Shown here one piece after another: positions 32,079-40,472 of a DNA stretch of 64,000 bases. The notes under the pieces are model-generated. The model was not told the DNA's origin, did not search any database, and saw nothing but the letters and a program-made list of their open reading frames with translations. The stretch comes from Woeseiaceae bacterium (GTDB taxonomy: Bacteria > Pseudomonadota > Gammaproteobacteria > Steroidobacterales > Woeseiaceae): the NCBI GenBank assembly GCA_030065985.1, contig JASJCM010000006.1, positions 61,303-125,302 of the forward strand, in the 5' to 3' direction. Each line of letters begins with the position of its first letter. Positions within the stretch are counted from its first letter, which is position 1. The translations under genes and the position numbers were made by a program.

Positions 32079-35015
32079 CTAGAAGTTCAGTTTGAAACCG
32101 GCGTAGTAGTACTGACCAATCGTATCGAAGGTCCGCACGTCAGTGTTGTCGTTGAAGCCATCAACGGATACCGGCGGCTCTTCGTCGAGCACGTTATCGA
32201 TACCCACGAAGCCCATGACACGATCCGAGAACTGATACTTGGCGTACAGGTCTACGTAGCTCGCGCTCTCCAGCTTGTGCTGGAAGTCACCGAGGTTATT
32301 CGCAGACTCTGGGTTGGTCGACGTTACGCACGTCAGACCACGGTTAACACCAGGAATCGTTACGGTGGTGCCGTCTGTATCAACACAGCTTCCGAAGATG
32401 TCCGAGCCAAACTCGGTGACTTCGTCGATGAAGCGATAGTCGAGCTGAACCGTAAGAGCTTCGCGCTCGTACGTACCAGACAGGATCCAGCGGAACTCGG
32501 CGAAATGACCGTCCTCATCGTCGCGGAAGTAGCCCGCGTGCGGCGTGACTACGCCGTTTGCCTGAGTCTTGTCATACGTGTCGATGATCGCGCCTTCCCA
32601 ATGAACGCCGAAGGTGCCGATGTCCGTCTCGATACCCTTCCACTCGGCGAGCAGATCGTAACCGCTGGTCTCGATACGGCCAGCGTTGGTGATGCGATTG
32701 TCGATGAGCAGCGGTGCGCCCTGGTTCGGTCCAGGACCGAAGCGATCGATCTTCTCGCAGAACTCACCCGTCTCGGCGCACTGGCTGAGAATCACGCCAG
32801 CACCAATTGTCGTAATCGGATCGACGATATCTACGTTCCAGTAGTCAACCGCGAACGAAACGCCTTCAAGCGCGGACGGCTGGTATACGACACCGAACGT
32901 GAACGTATCCGCTTCCTCCGGCTCTGCCGTCGGGTTACCGCCAACCAGCGTACGTACCTGCGTCGAGATCTGCGTGAAACCGCCTGCAGGAACGCCATCG
33001 TTGATGCAGTTCTGCGTCGGGTTGGAGGCGCAAGGATCCGTGACACTCGGGAACGAGATTCCCGATCCGCCGAACAGGTTGCTGATCGTCGGCGCCCTGA
33101 AGGACGTCGCAGCTGAACCGCGAATCAAGATGTCGTCCATCGGACGGAACTGCAGGCCAACCTTCCAGTTCGTCGTATCACCGAACGTGTCGTAGTCCGA
33201 GTAACGGAATCCAGCGTCGAGCTCGAGCATTTCGACGACCGGGAAACGCATCTCGAAATACAGCTCGTCAACCGTGTACTGGCCGTCGGTCGGATCGGAC
33301 GGGGTACCCGTTACAGCACCGACCGCAGAGAGCTCCAGAGTCAGTGCATCCGGGCTGTACTTACCGGTCTCTTTACGCTGGACGTAGCCTGCCGACAGGC
33401 CAACGTCGCCGCCCGGCAGCTCGAACAAATCAGCCTTCGTGACGTTGAGCGAAATAACGCGCTGCGTGACCTTGTTTCTTTCGGTCTCACGATACTGCAG
33501 GTAATCGAGCATCTCCTGCGTCGGCGCGCCGATGCCGAACGTGTTCAGCGGAACACAGGCTTGATCGTCAGCCGACGAGAAAACGCCGTCACCGTTTGTG
33601 TCGCAGCGGATCACGTTGTCTGCGTCGCGAGCGGTCGGGCCGACGGCCAGTGCAACCTTACTCAGGTTGTACAGCGGGCCGTAGTTATTCACATAGTCCA
33701 CTTCGCCGTAGTTGAACGCGGCTTCCCAGGTCATGCCGTTGGAAAGCTCACCTTCGATGCCAGCGACGCCGCGGAACGTCTGGATTTCTACGTCACCCGT
33801 ACGCGGGCCATCCTCAACCATGCGACGACGCCAGTCGGAAATGTCTTCACCAGTCGGGTTGTACTCGTTCTGGGCGCTGTAAGTCGCCGGGAACGCGTAG
33901 AACGCCAGCGGCGCGAGCGGCTGCTCGGCCAGTGCCTGGGCGCTTTCACGATCGATGTACTGGAGTTCGGCGAAAGCACGCGTAGATTCCATCCCGCCGA
34001 CACCGGACAGCGAATCGATCGGCATCGTGGCTTGCGTATTGAAGATCCAGCGCTCGTTGGGCTGACGCTGGTAGTTGATCGGCGCGTAGTTGTAGGCGTC
34101 GGTGCCGAAGTTGAAGGCAGTCAGGCCACCCAGCAGGTTGCCACCGGAATTGTCCGGACCATACGTCAGGTCGAACGAGCATCCAGCGGTATCCGCGCAA
34201 AGCGTGCCAGCCTGGTCGATCGGATCACCAAAGTCCGTGGTGCCACGATAGCGACCCCAGGGCGGAGCAGAAGAACCACCGCCGGTCCACTCACCGCCGA
34301 AGACCCAACCTGCGTACGAAGCCCAATCGCGGTTGCCCGCAATCGTCTCGGACTCTTCAACACGCGTCAGGCTCATGACGAAGTTTGCGTCGCCGATGTT
34401 CTGGCCGACGGTCAGCGAGAATTCATTCTTCTCACCGTCCGATTCTGCCGAAACACCCGTCTGTGCCGTCAGCTCGACGCCTTCGAAGTCGCGGCGCGTG
34501 ATGACGTTTACAACGCCTGCGATAGCGTCAGAACCGTAGATGGCCGATGCGCCGTCTTTCAGAACTTCGATACGCTCTACCATCGCGACCGGAATCGTGT
34601 TCAGGTCAACGAGGCCGGAGTTGCCACCCGACGAATCGGGAGCGCGGCGGCCGTTAATGAGTACCAGTGTGCGAGCACTGCCGAGGCCACGCAGCGAAAT
34701 ATTCTGCGAACCCGTGCCACCGTTGTTGATGTTCGTGGCTTGTGCGCCACCAGCAACCGCCGGAATCTCGCGGAGAATCTGGCCGATGGACGTGCCACCA
34801 CTTTGCTCAATGTTGGTGCGGTCATAGATTGACACCGGGCTAGGACCTTCGAGGTCCTTACGCGGAATTCGCGAACCGGTGACCGTAATTTCTTCCAGTT
34901 CTACTTCCGCCTCATCCTGCGCAAAGACAAGCGGCGAGCCAACCATGCCCGCAAAGGCAACGTTGGCTGTAATCGCAAGCTTTACAGCATTTTTGAGGGT
35001 AAGGTTTCTAGACAT
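32079..35015 (-). CDS. TonB-dependent outer-membrane receptor
   Basis: A 978-aa receptor with a signal peptide (cleavage near FAQDE). Next come the TonB-box-like EEITVTGSRI (about 41-50), a plug domain (IGQILREIPAV, LRGLGSARTLVLINGRR, IEVLKDGASAIYGSDAIAGV) and a large beta-barrel ending in Phe (YYYAGFKLNF). Cys pairs in surface-loop regions suggest extracellular disulfides. Such receptors import oligomers such as peptides or siderophores; the ligand is not readable. It is divergent from the peptidase/amino-acid catabolic run at 35.6-42.2 kb, which hints at peptide-derived substrates. Long antisense frames across it are artefacts. Confidence 0.95.
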   Translation of the reverse strand: MSRNLTLKNAVKLAITANVAFAGMVGSPLVFAQDEAEVELEEITVTGSRIPRKDLEGPSPVSIYDRTNIEQSGGTSIGQILREIPAVAGGAQATNINNGGTGSQNISLRGLGSARTLVLINGRRAPDSSGGNSGLVDLNTIPVAMVERIEVLKDGASAIYGSDAIAGVVNVITRRDFEGVELTAQTGVSAESDGEKNEFSLTVGQNIGDANFVMSLTRVEESETIAGNRDWASYAGWVFGGEWTGGGSSAPPWGRYRGTTDFGDPIDQAGTLCADTAGCSFDLTYGPDNSGGNLLGGLTAFNFGTDAYNYAPINYQRQPNERWIFNTQATMPIDSLSGVGGMESTRAFAELQYIDRESAQALAEQPLAPLAFYAFPATYSAQNEYNPTGEDISDWRRRMVEDGPRTGDVEIQTFRGVAGIEGELSNGMTWEAAFNYGEVDYVNNYGPLYNLSKVALAVGPTARDADNVIRCDTNGDGVFSSADDQACVPLNTFGIGAPTQEMLDYLQYRETERNKVTQRVISLNVTKADLFELPGGDVGLSAGYVQRKETGKYSPDALTLELSAVGAVTGTPSDPTDGQYTVDELYFEMRFPVVEMLELDAGFRYSDYDTFGDTTNWKVGLQFRPMDDILIRGSAATSFRAPTISNLFGGSGISFPSVTDPCASNPTQNCINDGVPAGGFTQISTQVRTLVGGNPTAEPEEADTFTFGVVYQPSALEGVSFAVDYWNVDIVDPITTIGAGVILSQCAETGEFCEKIDRFGPGPNQGAPLLIDNRITNAGRIETSGYDLLAEWKGIETDIGTFGVHWEGAIIDTYDKTQANGVVTPHAGYFRDDEDGHFAEFRWILSGTYEREALTVQLDYRFIDEVTEFGSDIFGSCVDTDGTTVTIPGVNRGLTCVTSTNPESANNLGDFQHKLESASYVDLYAKYQFSDRVMGFVGIDNVLDEEPPVSVDGFNDNTDVRTFDTIGQYYYAGFKLNF

Positions 35016-35097
35016 GAGAATCCCCTATACATCTCGTTTTAAAAGTTTTTCACTTTCCCGTTGCGCAGCAGAAGCCCGCCTACGGAAGGTGTTGTAA

Positions 35098-35127
35098 AAT
35101 ATACACTGTTGCAATTGGGAATGCCAA
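35098..35127 (-). promoter_or_regulatory. Putative sigma70 promoter of the TonB receptor gene
   Basis: Read on the minus strand, TTGGCA (35122-35127) and TATATT (35098-35103) are separated by 18 bp, in an AT-rich stretch about 85 bp before the receptor ATG. Confidence 0.45.
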
Positions 35128-35602
35128 AATTTCAACGATTGCGCCTGCCACGCAGACGCGCGTCGGAATAACGGCCCCGGGCACGCACGAGGCGCTCAAC
35201 AAACCTCTTATTCTCTTTGGCCGGGTTTCCAAGGCCTTATTAAACATAGACTTTTTCTAGCCAGCCTAGGGATTTTTCAGATACTGCGGTTGCCAGCCGG
35301 GCAATGCATTTTTGGGCTGATCTGCGCCTTTCGCACGAAGTGAGCGCCCCAAACACCGTTTGTTGTATTTTTGCATCAGTTGAATAAAGCGGACAATTAT
35401 CCGCCGAATGCGCGGATAAAACGCCACGATCGGGTTGCGCCCGGCGAGCAGCACTCCAAGCGGTGCAGCTGCTGCGTTCCAGGGTGCCGGTGCCATGCAA
35501 TTCGGCGCGCATTGCGGCGCATCCGTTCGCGAGCGAGAATCCCGGCTGGCCCATGGCGGCGGGCGACTACTCCAGATCGCGTTATATGAGGAGTCTGAAA
35601 GA
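35128..35602. other. Non-coding spacer between TonB receptor and M20 peptidase
   Basis: About 475 bp with no convincing gene. It contains short T-runs and a small GCGGA/TCCGC hairpin near 35390-35404, with a further GCGGATAAA copy just downstream. A promoter for the rightward operon is expected here; TTGCAT followed 17 bp later by CAATTA (near 35373-35401) is the best but weak candidate. Confidence 0.4.
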
Positions 35603-37162
35603 ATGAGAACAATTCTGGTCCTGACACTTGCTCTGGCAATTGCAGCTTGCGGTCGCTCCGGCGAAGAACCCGCCGCAATTGAGCGCCCGACACATCAGCT
35701 GGCGACGACCGAGGCTTACGACGTCGGCGCGATCCCCGCCTACGCCGGCGACCATGCCGCCGTCTATGACTACATTGATGCGAACCTCGATCGTCATCTC
35801 GCGGCGATTCAGCGCTGGCTGCGACAGAAATCGATCTCGGCCCAGAACATCGGCGTGATCGAGATGGCCGAAATGCTACGCCAGGATTTCGAGGACCTCG
35901 GCTTTGCCGAAGCAGAGCTCGTGCCGACGGATGGACACCCCGGCGTGTGGGGTTATTACAATGCCGGTGCGGAGAAGACGCTGGTCGTTTACCTGATGTA
36001 CGACGTGCAGCCCGTAAACCCAGAAGACTGGATCAGTCCGCCGTTTGATGCCGGAGTCATCGATCATGAACTTGGCAAAGTACTCATGGCACGCGGCGCA
36101 ACCAACCAGAAGGGACCACAACGCGCATTCCTGAATGCACTCGAATCGATCATCGCTGTTGAAGGCACGTTGCCCGTCAACATCATGATCGCGGCCGAGG
36201 GCGAAGAAGAGCTCGGCTCGCCCAACTATCCGCAGATTGTCGACGCCTACGAAGCGCGCCTGAGAGAGGCGGACGGCGTATTGTTCCCGTTCAACTCGCA
36301 GTCTCCCGACGGCAAGATCAACATGATTCTCGGCGTAAAGGGCATCGTCTACTTCGAGGTGATCGCAACTGGTGGCGCATGGGGCGGCCCGTCAAAGGCC
36401 GAGATCCACGGTTCGTATAAGGCGATTGTCGACTCGCCGGTCTGGCGCTTGATCAAAGCGCTTTCGTCTCTGACATCACCAGACGGCAACACGATTCTCG
36501 TGCCGGGCTACTACGACGGCATTGTTCCACCAACGGTGGAAGAGTCGATGCTGATCAACGCAGGTATCGAGAATCGCAACGAAGAGCAGATGCTCGAGAT
36601 GCTCGGTGTCAATCACTGGATCGACTACAAGACCGGCACAGACGCCGTTGTCGAATTCCTGTACCAGCCGTCGCTCAACATTGACGGCATCTGGGGCGGC
36701 TACACTGGCGAAGGCGTCAAGACGATCCTGCCGCACCAGGCGAGCGCCAAGGTCGACTCGCGCCTGCCGCCAGGACTCGACCCCGACGAGGCACTCGACA
36801 AGATTCGCCAGTTCCTCGACGCGCAGGGCTACGCCGATGTCGAGATTCGCAAACTGAGTGGCTACCCTGCGTCGCAGACGTCGGTTGAAGCGCCGGCTGT
36901 GCAAGCTGCGATTTCGGTGTTCTCCAAGTATGCCAATACGATCAATGTGCAACCGCGCATCGCGGGCAGCGCGCCGTTCTACCAGTTCACCGAGCGACTC
37001 GGTCTGCCACTCGTGCCAACAGGCATGGGCTTCGGCACGGGCGCGCATGCACCGAACGAAATCATGCTGATCGAACCGGGGCCCGGTACCCAGGCGGCCG
37101 GCCTCGCCGAAATCGAAAAAGCCTACGTCGACTTCGTGTATGCGCTTGCTGAAGCGGAGTGA
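35603..37162 (+). CDS. M20 family metallopeptidase, lipoprotein
   Basis: A 519-aa M20 peptidase with a lipoprotein signal: a hydrophobic N-terminus with lipobox AIAAC, Cys16. Catalytic features visible are VVYLMYDVQPV (the His of the canonical HxD is replaced by Tyr-Asp here), GATNQKGPQRAF around the bridging Asp position (Asn here) and AAEGEEELGSPN with the catalytic Glu pair. The MYDVQPV and ATNQKG deviations may mean altered metal binding. ATG 35603 is preferred because the signal peptide starts there and GAGGAG is upstream. It opens a likely operon running to 42239. Confidence 0.85.
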   Translation: MRTILVLTLALAIAACGRSGEEPAAIERPTHQLATTEAYDVGAIPAYAGDHAAVYDYIDANLDRHLAAIQRWLRQKSISAQNIGVIEMAEMLRQDFEDLGFAEAELVPTDGHPGVWGYYNAGAEKTLVVYLMYDVQPVNPEDWISPPFDAGVIDHELGKVLMARGATNQKGPQRAFLNALESIIAVEGTLPVNIMIAAEGEEELGSPNYPQIVDAYEARLREADGVLFPFNSQSPDGKINMILGVKGIVYFEVIATGGAWGGPSKAEIHGSYKAIVDSPVWRLIKALSSLTSPDGNTILVPGYYDGIVPPTVEESMLINAGIENRNEEQMLEMLGVNHWIDYKTGTDAVVEFLYQPSLNIDGIWGGYTGEGVKTILPHQASAKVDSRLPPGLDPDEALDKIRQFLDAQGYADVEIRKLSGYPASQTSVEAPAVQAAISVFSKYANTINVQPRIAGSAPFYQFTERLGLPLVPTGMGFGTGAHAPNEIMLIEPGPGTQAAGLAEIEKAYVDFVYALAEAE

Positions 37163-37204
37163 TGACGGTCGTGAACGCGCGCACAATTGAGGTACATTGG
37201 TCGG

Positions 37205-38092
37205 ATGCCTGATAAGAACAGCAACTGGGCGCTGGTACTGCACGGTGGTGCAGGTGCAGTCGCAGGAAGAGACTACGCAGAGACCGAGGCGCACCTCGCA
37301 GAACTGGCGTCACTCTGCCGCGAGCGGCTTGCAGCTGACGGCAAAGCGCTCGACGTCGTCGAGTTCGCGGTCGCCGAGCTCGAGTCCTGTGGCCTGTATG
37401 TCGCCGGTCGTGGCTCGGCGCCGAATTCAGCCGGCCACGTCGAACTTGATGCCTCGATCATGGACGGCGCGACACGCGAGGCCGGCGCCGTTGCCGCGCT
37501 GCAGGATTTCGCTAACCCGGTATGCGTTGCACGTGGCGTCATGGAAAAAACACCGCACGTCATGCTTGCGGGCACCGGTGCCGTCGAATTCGCGCGCGAA
37601 CACGCGTTCGAGGAAATTGAGGACCCGTCCAGCTACTACACGCTACCCGTTGGCGTCACGAGTGATGACGTCAGCGACATCGCACACGGCACGGTCGGCG
37701 CCGTCGCGATGGACACAACCGGCGGACTCGCCGCAGCAACCTCGACGGGCGGCACTTTCGGCAAACTGCACGGTCGCATCGGTGACACACCGTTGATCGG
37801 TCCGGGCACCTGGGCCGACGATCACATCGCCGTGTCGTGCACGGGAATCGGTGAACACATCATTCGCGCTGGTGGCGCATCGTCGATCGCCTTCCGTTAC
37901 AAGAGCGGCGTATCGCTCGACGATGCGGTGCAGGAGATGCTCGACGAAGTGAAACGACTTGGCGGCGATGCGGGTGTCATTGCGGTCACGCGAGCCGGTG
38001 AGATCGCCATGCCGTACAACTCCGAAGGCATGAAGCGCGCGTCGGTATCCAGTGCGTCGGACCTGAAGGTCCTGACGTTCGCAGAGGACTAA
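37205..38092 (+). CDS. Isoaspartyl peptidase / type III L-asparaginase
   Basis: A 295-aa Ntn hydrolase. The autoprocessing site H-G-T-V-G places the catalytic Thr at residue 163, and the substrate loop TSTGGTFGKLHGR follows. The N-terminal half has VLHGGAGAV and the GRGSAPN motif. The enzyme is made as a precursor and cleaves itself into alpha and beta chains. It hydrolyses beta-aspartyl dipeptides and asparagine. No signal peptide is seen. The BKACE gene starts 2 bp after its stop. Confidence 0.92.
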   Translation: MPDKNSNWALVLHGGAGAVAGRDYAETEAHLAELASLCRERLAADGKALDVVEFAVAELESCGLYVAGRGSAPNSAGHVELDASIMDGATREAGAVAALQDFANPVCVARGVMEKTPHVMLAGTGAVEFAREHAFEEIEDPSSYYTLPVGVTSDDVSDIAHGTVGAVAMDTTGGLAAATSTGGTFGKLHGRIGDTPLIGPGTWADDHIAVSCTGIGEHIIRAGGASSIAFRYKSGVSLDDAVQEMLDEVKRLGGDAGVIAVTRAGEIAMPYNSEGMKRASVSSASDLKVLTFAED

Positions 38093-38094
38093 CA

Positions 38095-38982
38095 GTGAAC
38101 CGACACCCGATTATCACCTGTGCGGTGACAGGCTCCGGCGATACCGCCGGCAAGCATCCGGATCTGCCAAAGTCGCCTGCGGAAATCGCGACGGCGGCGA
38201 TCGAAGCGGCCAAGGCTGGCGCAGCGATCGCGCACATCCATGTACGCGAGCCGGAAACCGGCAAGCCCTCTCGTGATGTCGAACTCTATCGGGAGGTCGT
38301 CGACCGGGTGCGCGACAGCCAGACCGACGTCGTCATCAACCTCACGACTGGCATGGGCGGCGATCTTTACCTGGGCCCCGACGACGATCCGCTCAACTTC
38401 ACGGACGACACTGATTGCGTCGGGCAAATGGAACGTATGGAGCATGTCGAGGCGCTGCTCCCCGAAATCTGCTCGCTTGATTGCGGCTCCTTTAACTACA
38501 TGGGCCAGAACTACGTTTACGTTTCGACGCAAACGATGCTCGAACTTGGCGCAAAACGCCTCCAGGAAATTGGCGTCAAGCCGGAGCTCGAGGTGTTCGA
38601 CATGGGGCAAGTCTGGTTCGCCAAGCACATGATCGACAGCGGACTGATCGACGCGCCGCCGCTGTTCCAGATTTGTCTCGGTATTCCGTGGGGCGCGCCG
38701 GCAACGCCAAATGCGTTCCAGGCGATGGTGAACGAGTTGCCCGAGGACTGTAACTGGTCCGGTTTCGCAATTGGCGCGATGGAATTGCCGATGGTGGCGC
38801 AGTCCGCGTTGCTGGGCGGCAACGTTCGTGTCGGCCTCGAAGACAATCTCTACCTCGAGAAGGGCGTGCTCGCGACGAACGCCCAGCTCGTGGAGCGGGC
38901 ACGCAAGATTGTCGAGGCAATGGGCGCCACGGTGCAATCGCCTGCCGAGGCACGTGAAACCTTTGGGCTCAGAAAGCCATGA
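38095..38982 (+). CDS. BKACE family beta-keto acid cleavage enzyme (DUF849)
   Basis: A 295-aa zinc-dependent TIM-barrel enzyme. The metal ligands His47 and His49 lie in AHIHVRE, and the family start IITCAVTGS is present. BKACE enzymes condense a beta-keto acid with acetyl-CoA, giving acetoacetate and a new CoA ester; known substrates include 3-keto-5-aminohexanoate and dehydrocarnitine. The start is GTG 38095 behind AGAGGA. A thioesterase gene overlapping by 4 bp could hydrolyse the CoA ester formed. Which keto acid is used is not evident. Confidence 0.88.
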   Translation: MNRHPIITCAVTGSGDTAGKHPDLPKSPAEIATAAIEAAKAGAAIAHIHVREPETGKPSRDVELYREVVDRVRDSQTDVVINLTTGMGGDLYLGPDDDPLNFTDDTDCVGQMERMEHVEALLPEICSLDCGSFNYMGQNYVYVSTQTMLELGAKRLQEIGVKPELEVFDMGQVWFAKHMIDSGLIDAPPLFQICLGIPWGAPATPNAFQAMVNELPEDCNWSGFAIGAMELPMVAQSALLGGNVRVGLEDNLYLEKGVLATNAQLVERARKIVEAMGATVQSPAEARETFGLRKP

Positions 38983-39401
38983 TCTCCGTTCACAAGAGCG
39001 TCGCCCACCCATGGCAGTGCGACATCATGGGTCACATGACGACACGCTTTTACATGGCGATGTTTGACGATGCCTCGTACCACTTCCTGCACCACCTGTT
39101 CGGCTGGAACAGCGCGCAAAGTCCGGACGGCCGTCTTGGCTGGGTCGATGTCCGACACCTCATTAACTACGAGGCCGAGGTCGATATCGGCGACTTACTC
39201 GACGTGCGTGCTGAGCTCGCCAAGGTCGGCGGCAAGTCGATGACGATCTCTTACGAGATGATCAACCTGAGCAACGGCGACGTGGCCGCGCGTCTCGAAG
39301 GTGTCGTAGTATTGTTCGACCTGCAAGAACGTCGCGCGGTAACGATCCCGGACAACCTGCGCGAGTCGGCACAGGCCCACGTAAAGGCGGATTTTGTATG
39401 A
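38979..39401 (+). CDS. Hotdog-fold acyl-CoA thioesterase
   Basis: A 140-aa 4-hydroxybenzoyl-CoA-thioesterase-like protein. CDIMGHMTTRFYMAMFDDA (about 13-31) is the typical N-terminal helix region, and the central VNYEAEVDIGDLL-type strand region follows. Similar thioesterases accompany BKACE in carnitine catabolic loci, where they act on betainyl-CoA. It overlaps BKACE by 4 bp and the dioxygenase by 4 bp, so the three proteins are very probably made together. Confidence 0.82.
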   Translation: MISVHKSVAHPWQCDIMGHMTTRFYMAMFDDASYHFLHHLFGWNSAQSPDGRLGWVDVRHLINYEAEVDIGDLLDVRAELAKVGGKSMTISYEMINLSNGDVAARLEGVVVLFDLQERRAVTIPDNLRESAQAHVKADFV

Positions 39402-40453
39402 GTGCGAACCTGCGGCCGTTGCCAGACCAGATCGTGCCACACTGGTGGACCGGTGAGCCCGCGGTCGCGCCCGAGAAATTCACGATTGACTGCACCGATT
39501 ACCGCATGGATAAAGCCATGCTGTCGCCGGGCAGTGAGCTTGCCGAGCGGATGAACCAGAGATTTGACGAGGTAGGCCTGGTGTACCTCGTCAACACGGG
39601 CCTGACTGATCTTCAGGACATGCGGCGCGCGGCGAAACTCGTTGTTGACAAGGAAATGCATTACGAGGCAGGCGCGAACCCGCGTGGCAACCTCGAAGCG
39701 AACGTCTACGAAGTCGGCGCACCGCTCGTTGCGCATCTGCACTATCACCACGAGATGGCCTATGTCGGTGAGAGCACGACCATGCTCGGCTTCATGGCCA
39801 AGTCGGCCGCGCGCGGCAAAGGTGAGACCTTCGTGTCTGACAACGCCCAGGCCACCGACGCTATTCTCGCGACCGAGTTCGGGCAAAAACTCAAGGAACT
39901 CGGGCTTTGCTATCACCGCGACCTGACGGATCGTGAGGCGTTTGGCGATCAGGACCCGATCAACGTTTATAACCACTGGCAGCAGTCGATGCTGACGGAA
40001 GACCCTGACGAAGCCGAGGCGATGGCGCGGTCCAAAGGCCTCGAAGTCGAATGGGGTCCGGACCGCATGCTCAAGACGCGGTATTACATTTCGGCGTTCG
40101 AGTATTTCGAACCGCTCGATCGCAACCTGTTGTTCGCCAGCATTGCCGACGACGGTGCCTGGTTCGACACATGGCCCATGGTGCAGCACATCCCGTATGA
40201 CCAGCGGCCGCTCAAGCTGACTTTCGGTGACGGAACCGAAATGACGCGCGAGGAAAAACAATTGTTTGTCGATGTCTACGATCGCTTCGGTGTGCCGATC
40301 AACTGGAACGTCGGAGACGTCGCCGTCGTCTGCAACTGGCGATGGGCACACGGTCGTCCCGGCATTCATCTCGACGCCGGCGAAGAACGCGAGCTTGGCG
40401 TCGTGATCGGCGCACCGTTCAAGCGCATCGGCGATATCGACGGTAAGTGGTAA
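39398..40453 (+). CDS. TauD/TfdA family Fe(II)/2-oxoglutarate dioxygenase
   Basis: A 351-aa non-haem iron dioxygenase. Likely iron ligands are His117 and Glu119 in HYHHEMAYV, with the distal His in the NWRWAHGRPGIHL segment; an Arg in the same region (GRPG) could bind 2-oxoglutarate. The family hydroxylates small acids and betaines such as taurine and gamma-butyrobetaine. Next to BKACE and a thioesterase, a role in opening a methylated amine or amino-acid derivative is plausible, but the substrate is unknown. No carnitine dehydrogenase is present in the window. Confidence 0.85.
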   Translation: MSANLRPLPDQIVPHWWTGEPAVAPEKFTIDCTDYRMDKAMLSPGSELAERMNQRFDEVGLVYLVNTGLTDLQDMRRAAKLVVDKEMHYEAGANPRGNLEANVYEVGAPLVAHLHYHHEMAYVGESTTMLGFMAKSAARGKGETFVSDNAQATDAILATEFGQKLKELGLCYHRDLTDREAFGDQDPINVYNHWQQSMLTEDPDEAEAMARSKGLEVEWGPDRMLKTRYYISAFEYFEPLDRNLLFASIADDGAWFDTWPMVQHIPYDQRPLKLTFGDGTEMTREEKQLFVDVYDRFGVPINWNVGDVAVVCNWRWAHGRPGIHLDAGEERELGVVIGAPFKRIGDIDGKW

Positions 40454-40472
40454 ACCCGCGAGGGAGATTCTT

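Noticed and set aside
33561..34832. A 423-codon open frame on the plus strand inside the TonB receptor region
   Set aside because: The minus strand carries an unmistakable TonB receptor; the antisense frame has no family features and arises from GC-biased third positions.
38095..40453. Calling the BKACE-thioesterase-dioxygenase cluster a carnitine degradation operon
   Set aside because: No carnitine dehydrogenase or betaine enzymes are present and the dioxygenase is not clearly gamma-butyrobetaine hydroxylase.
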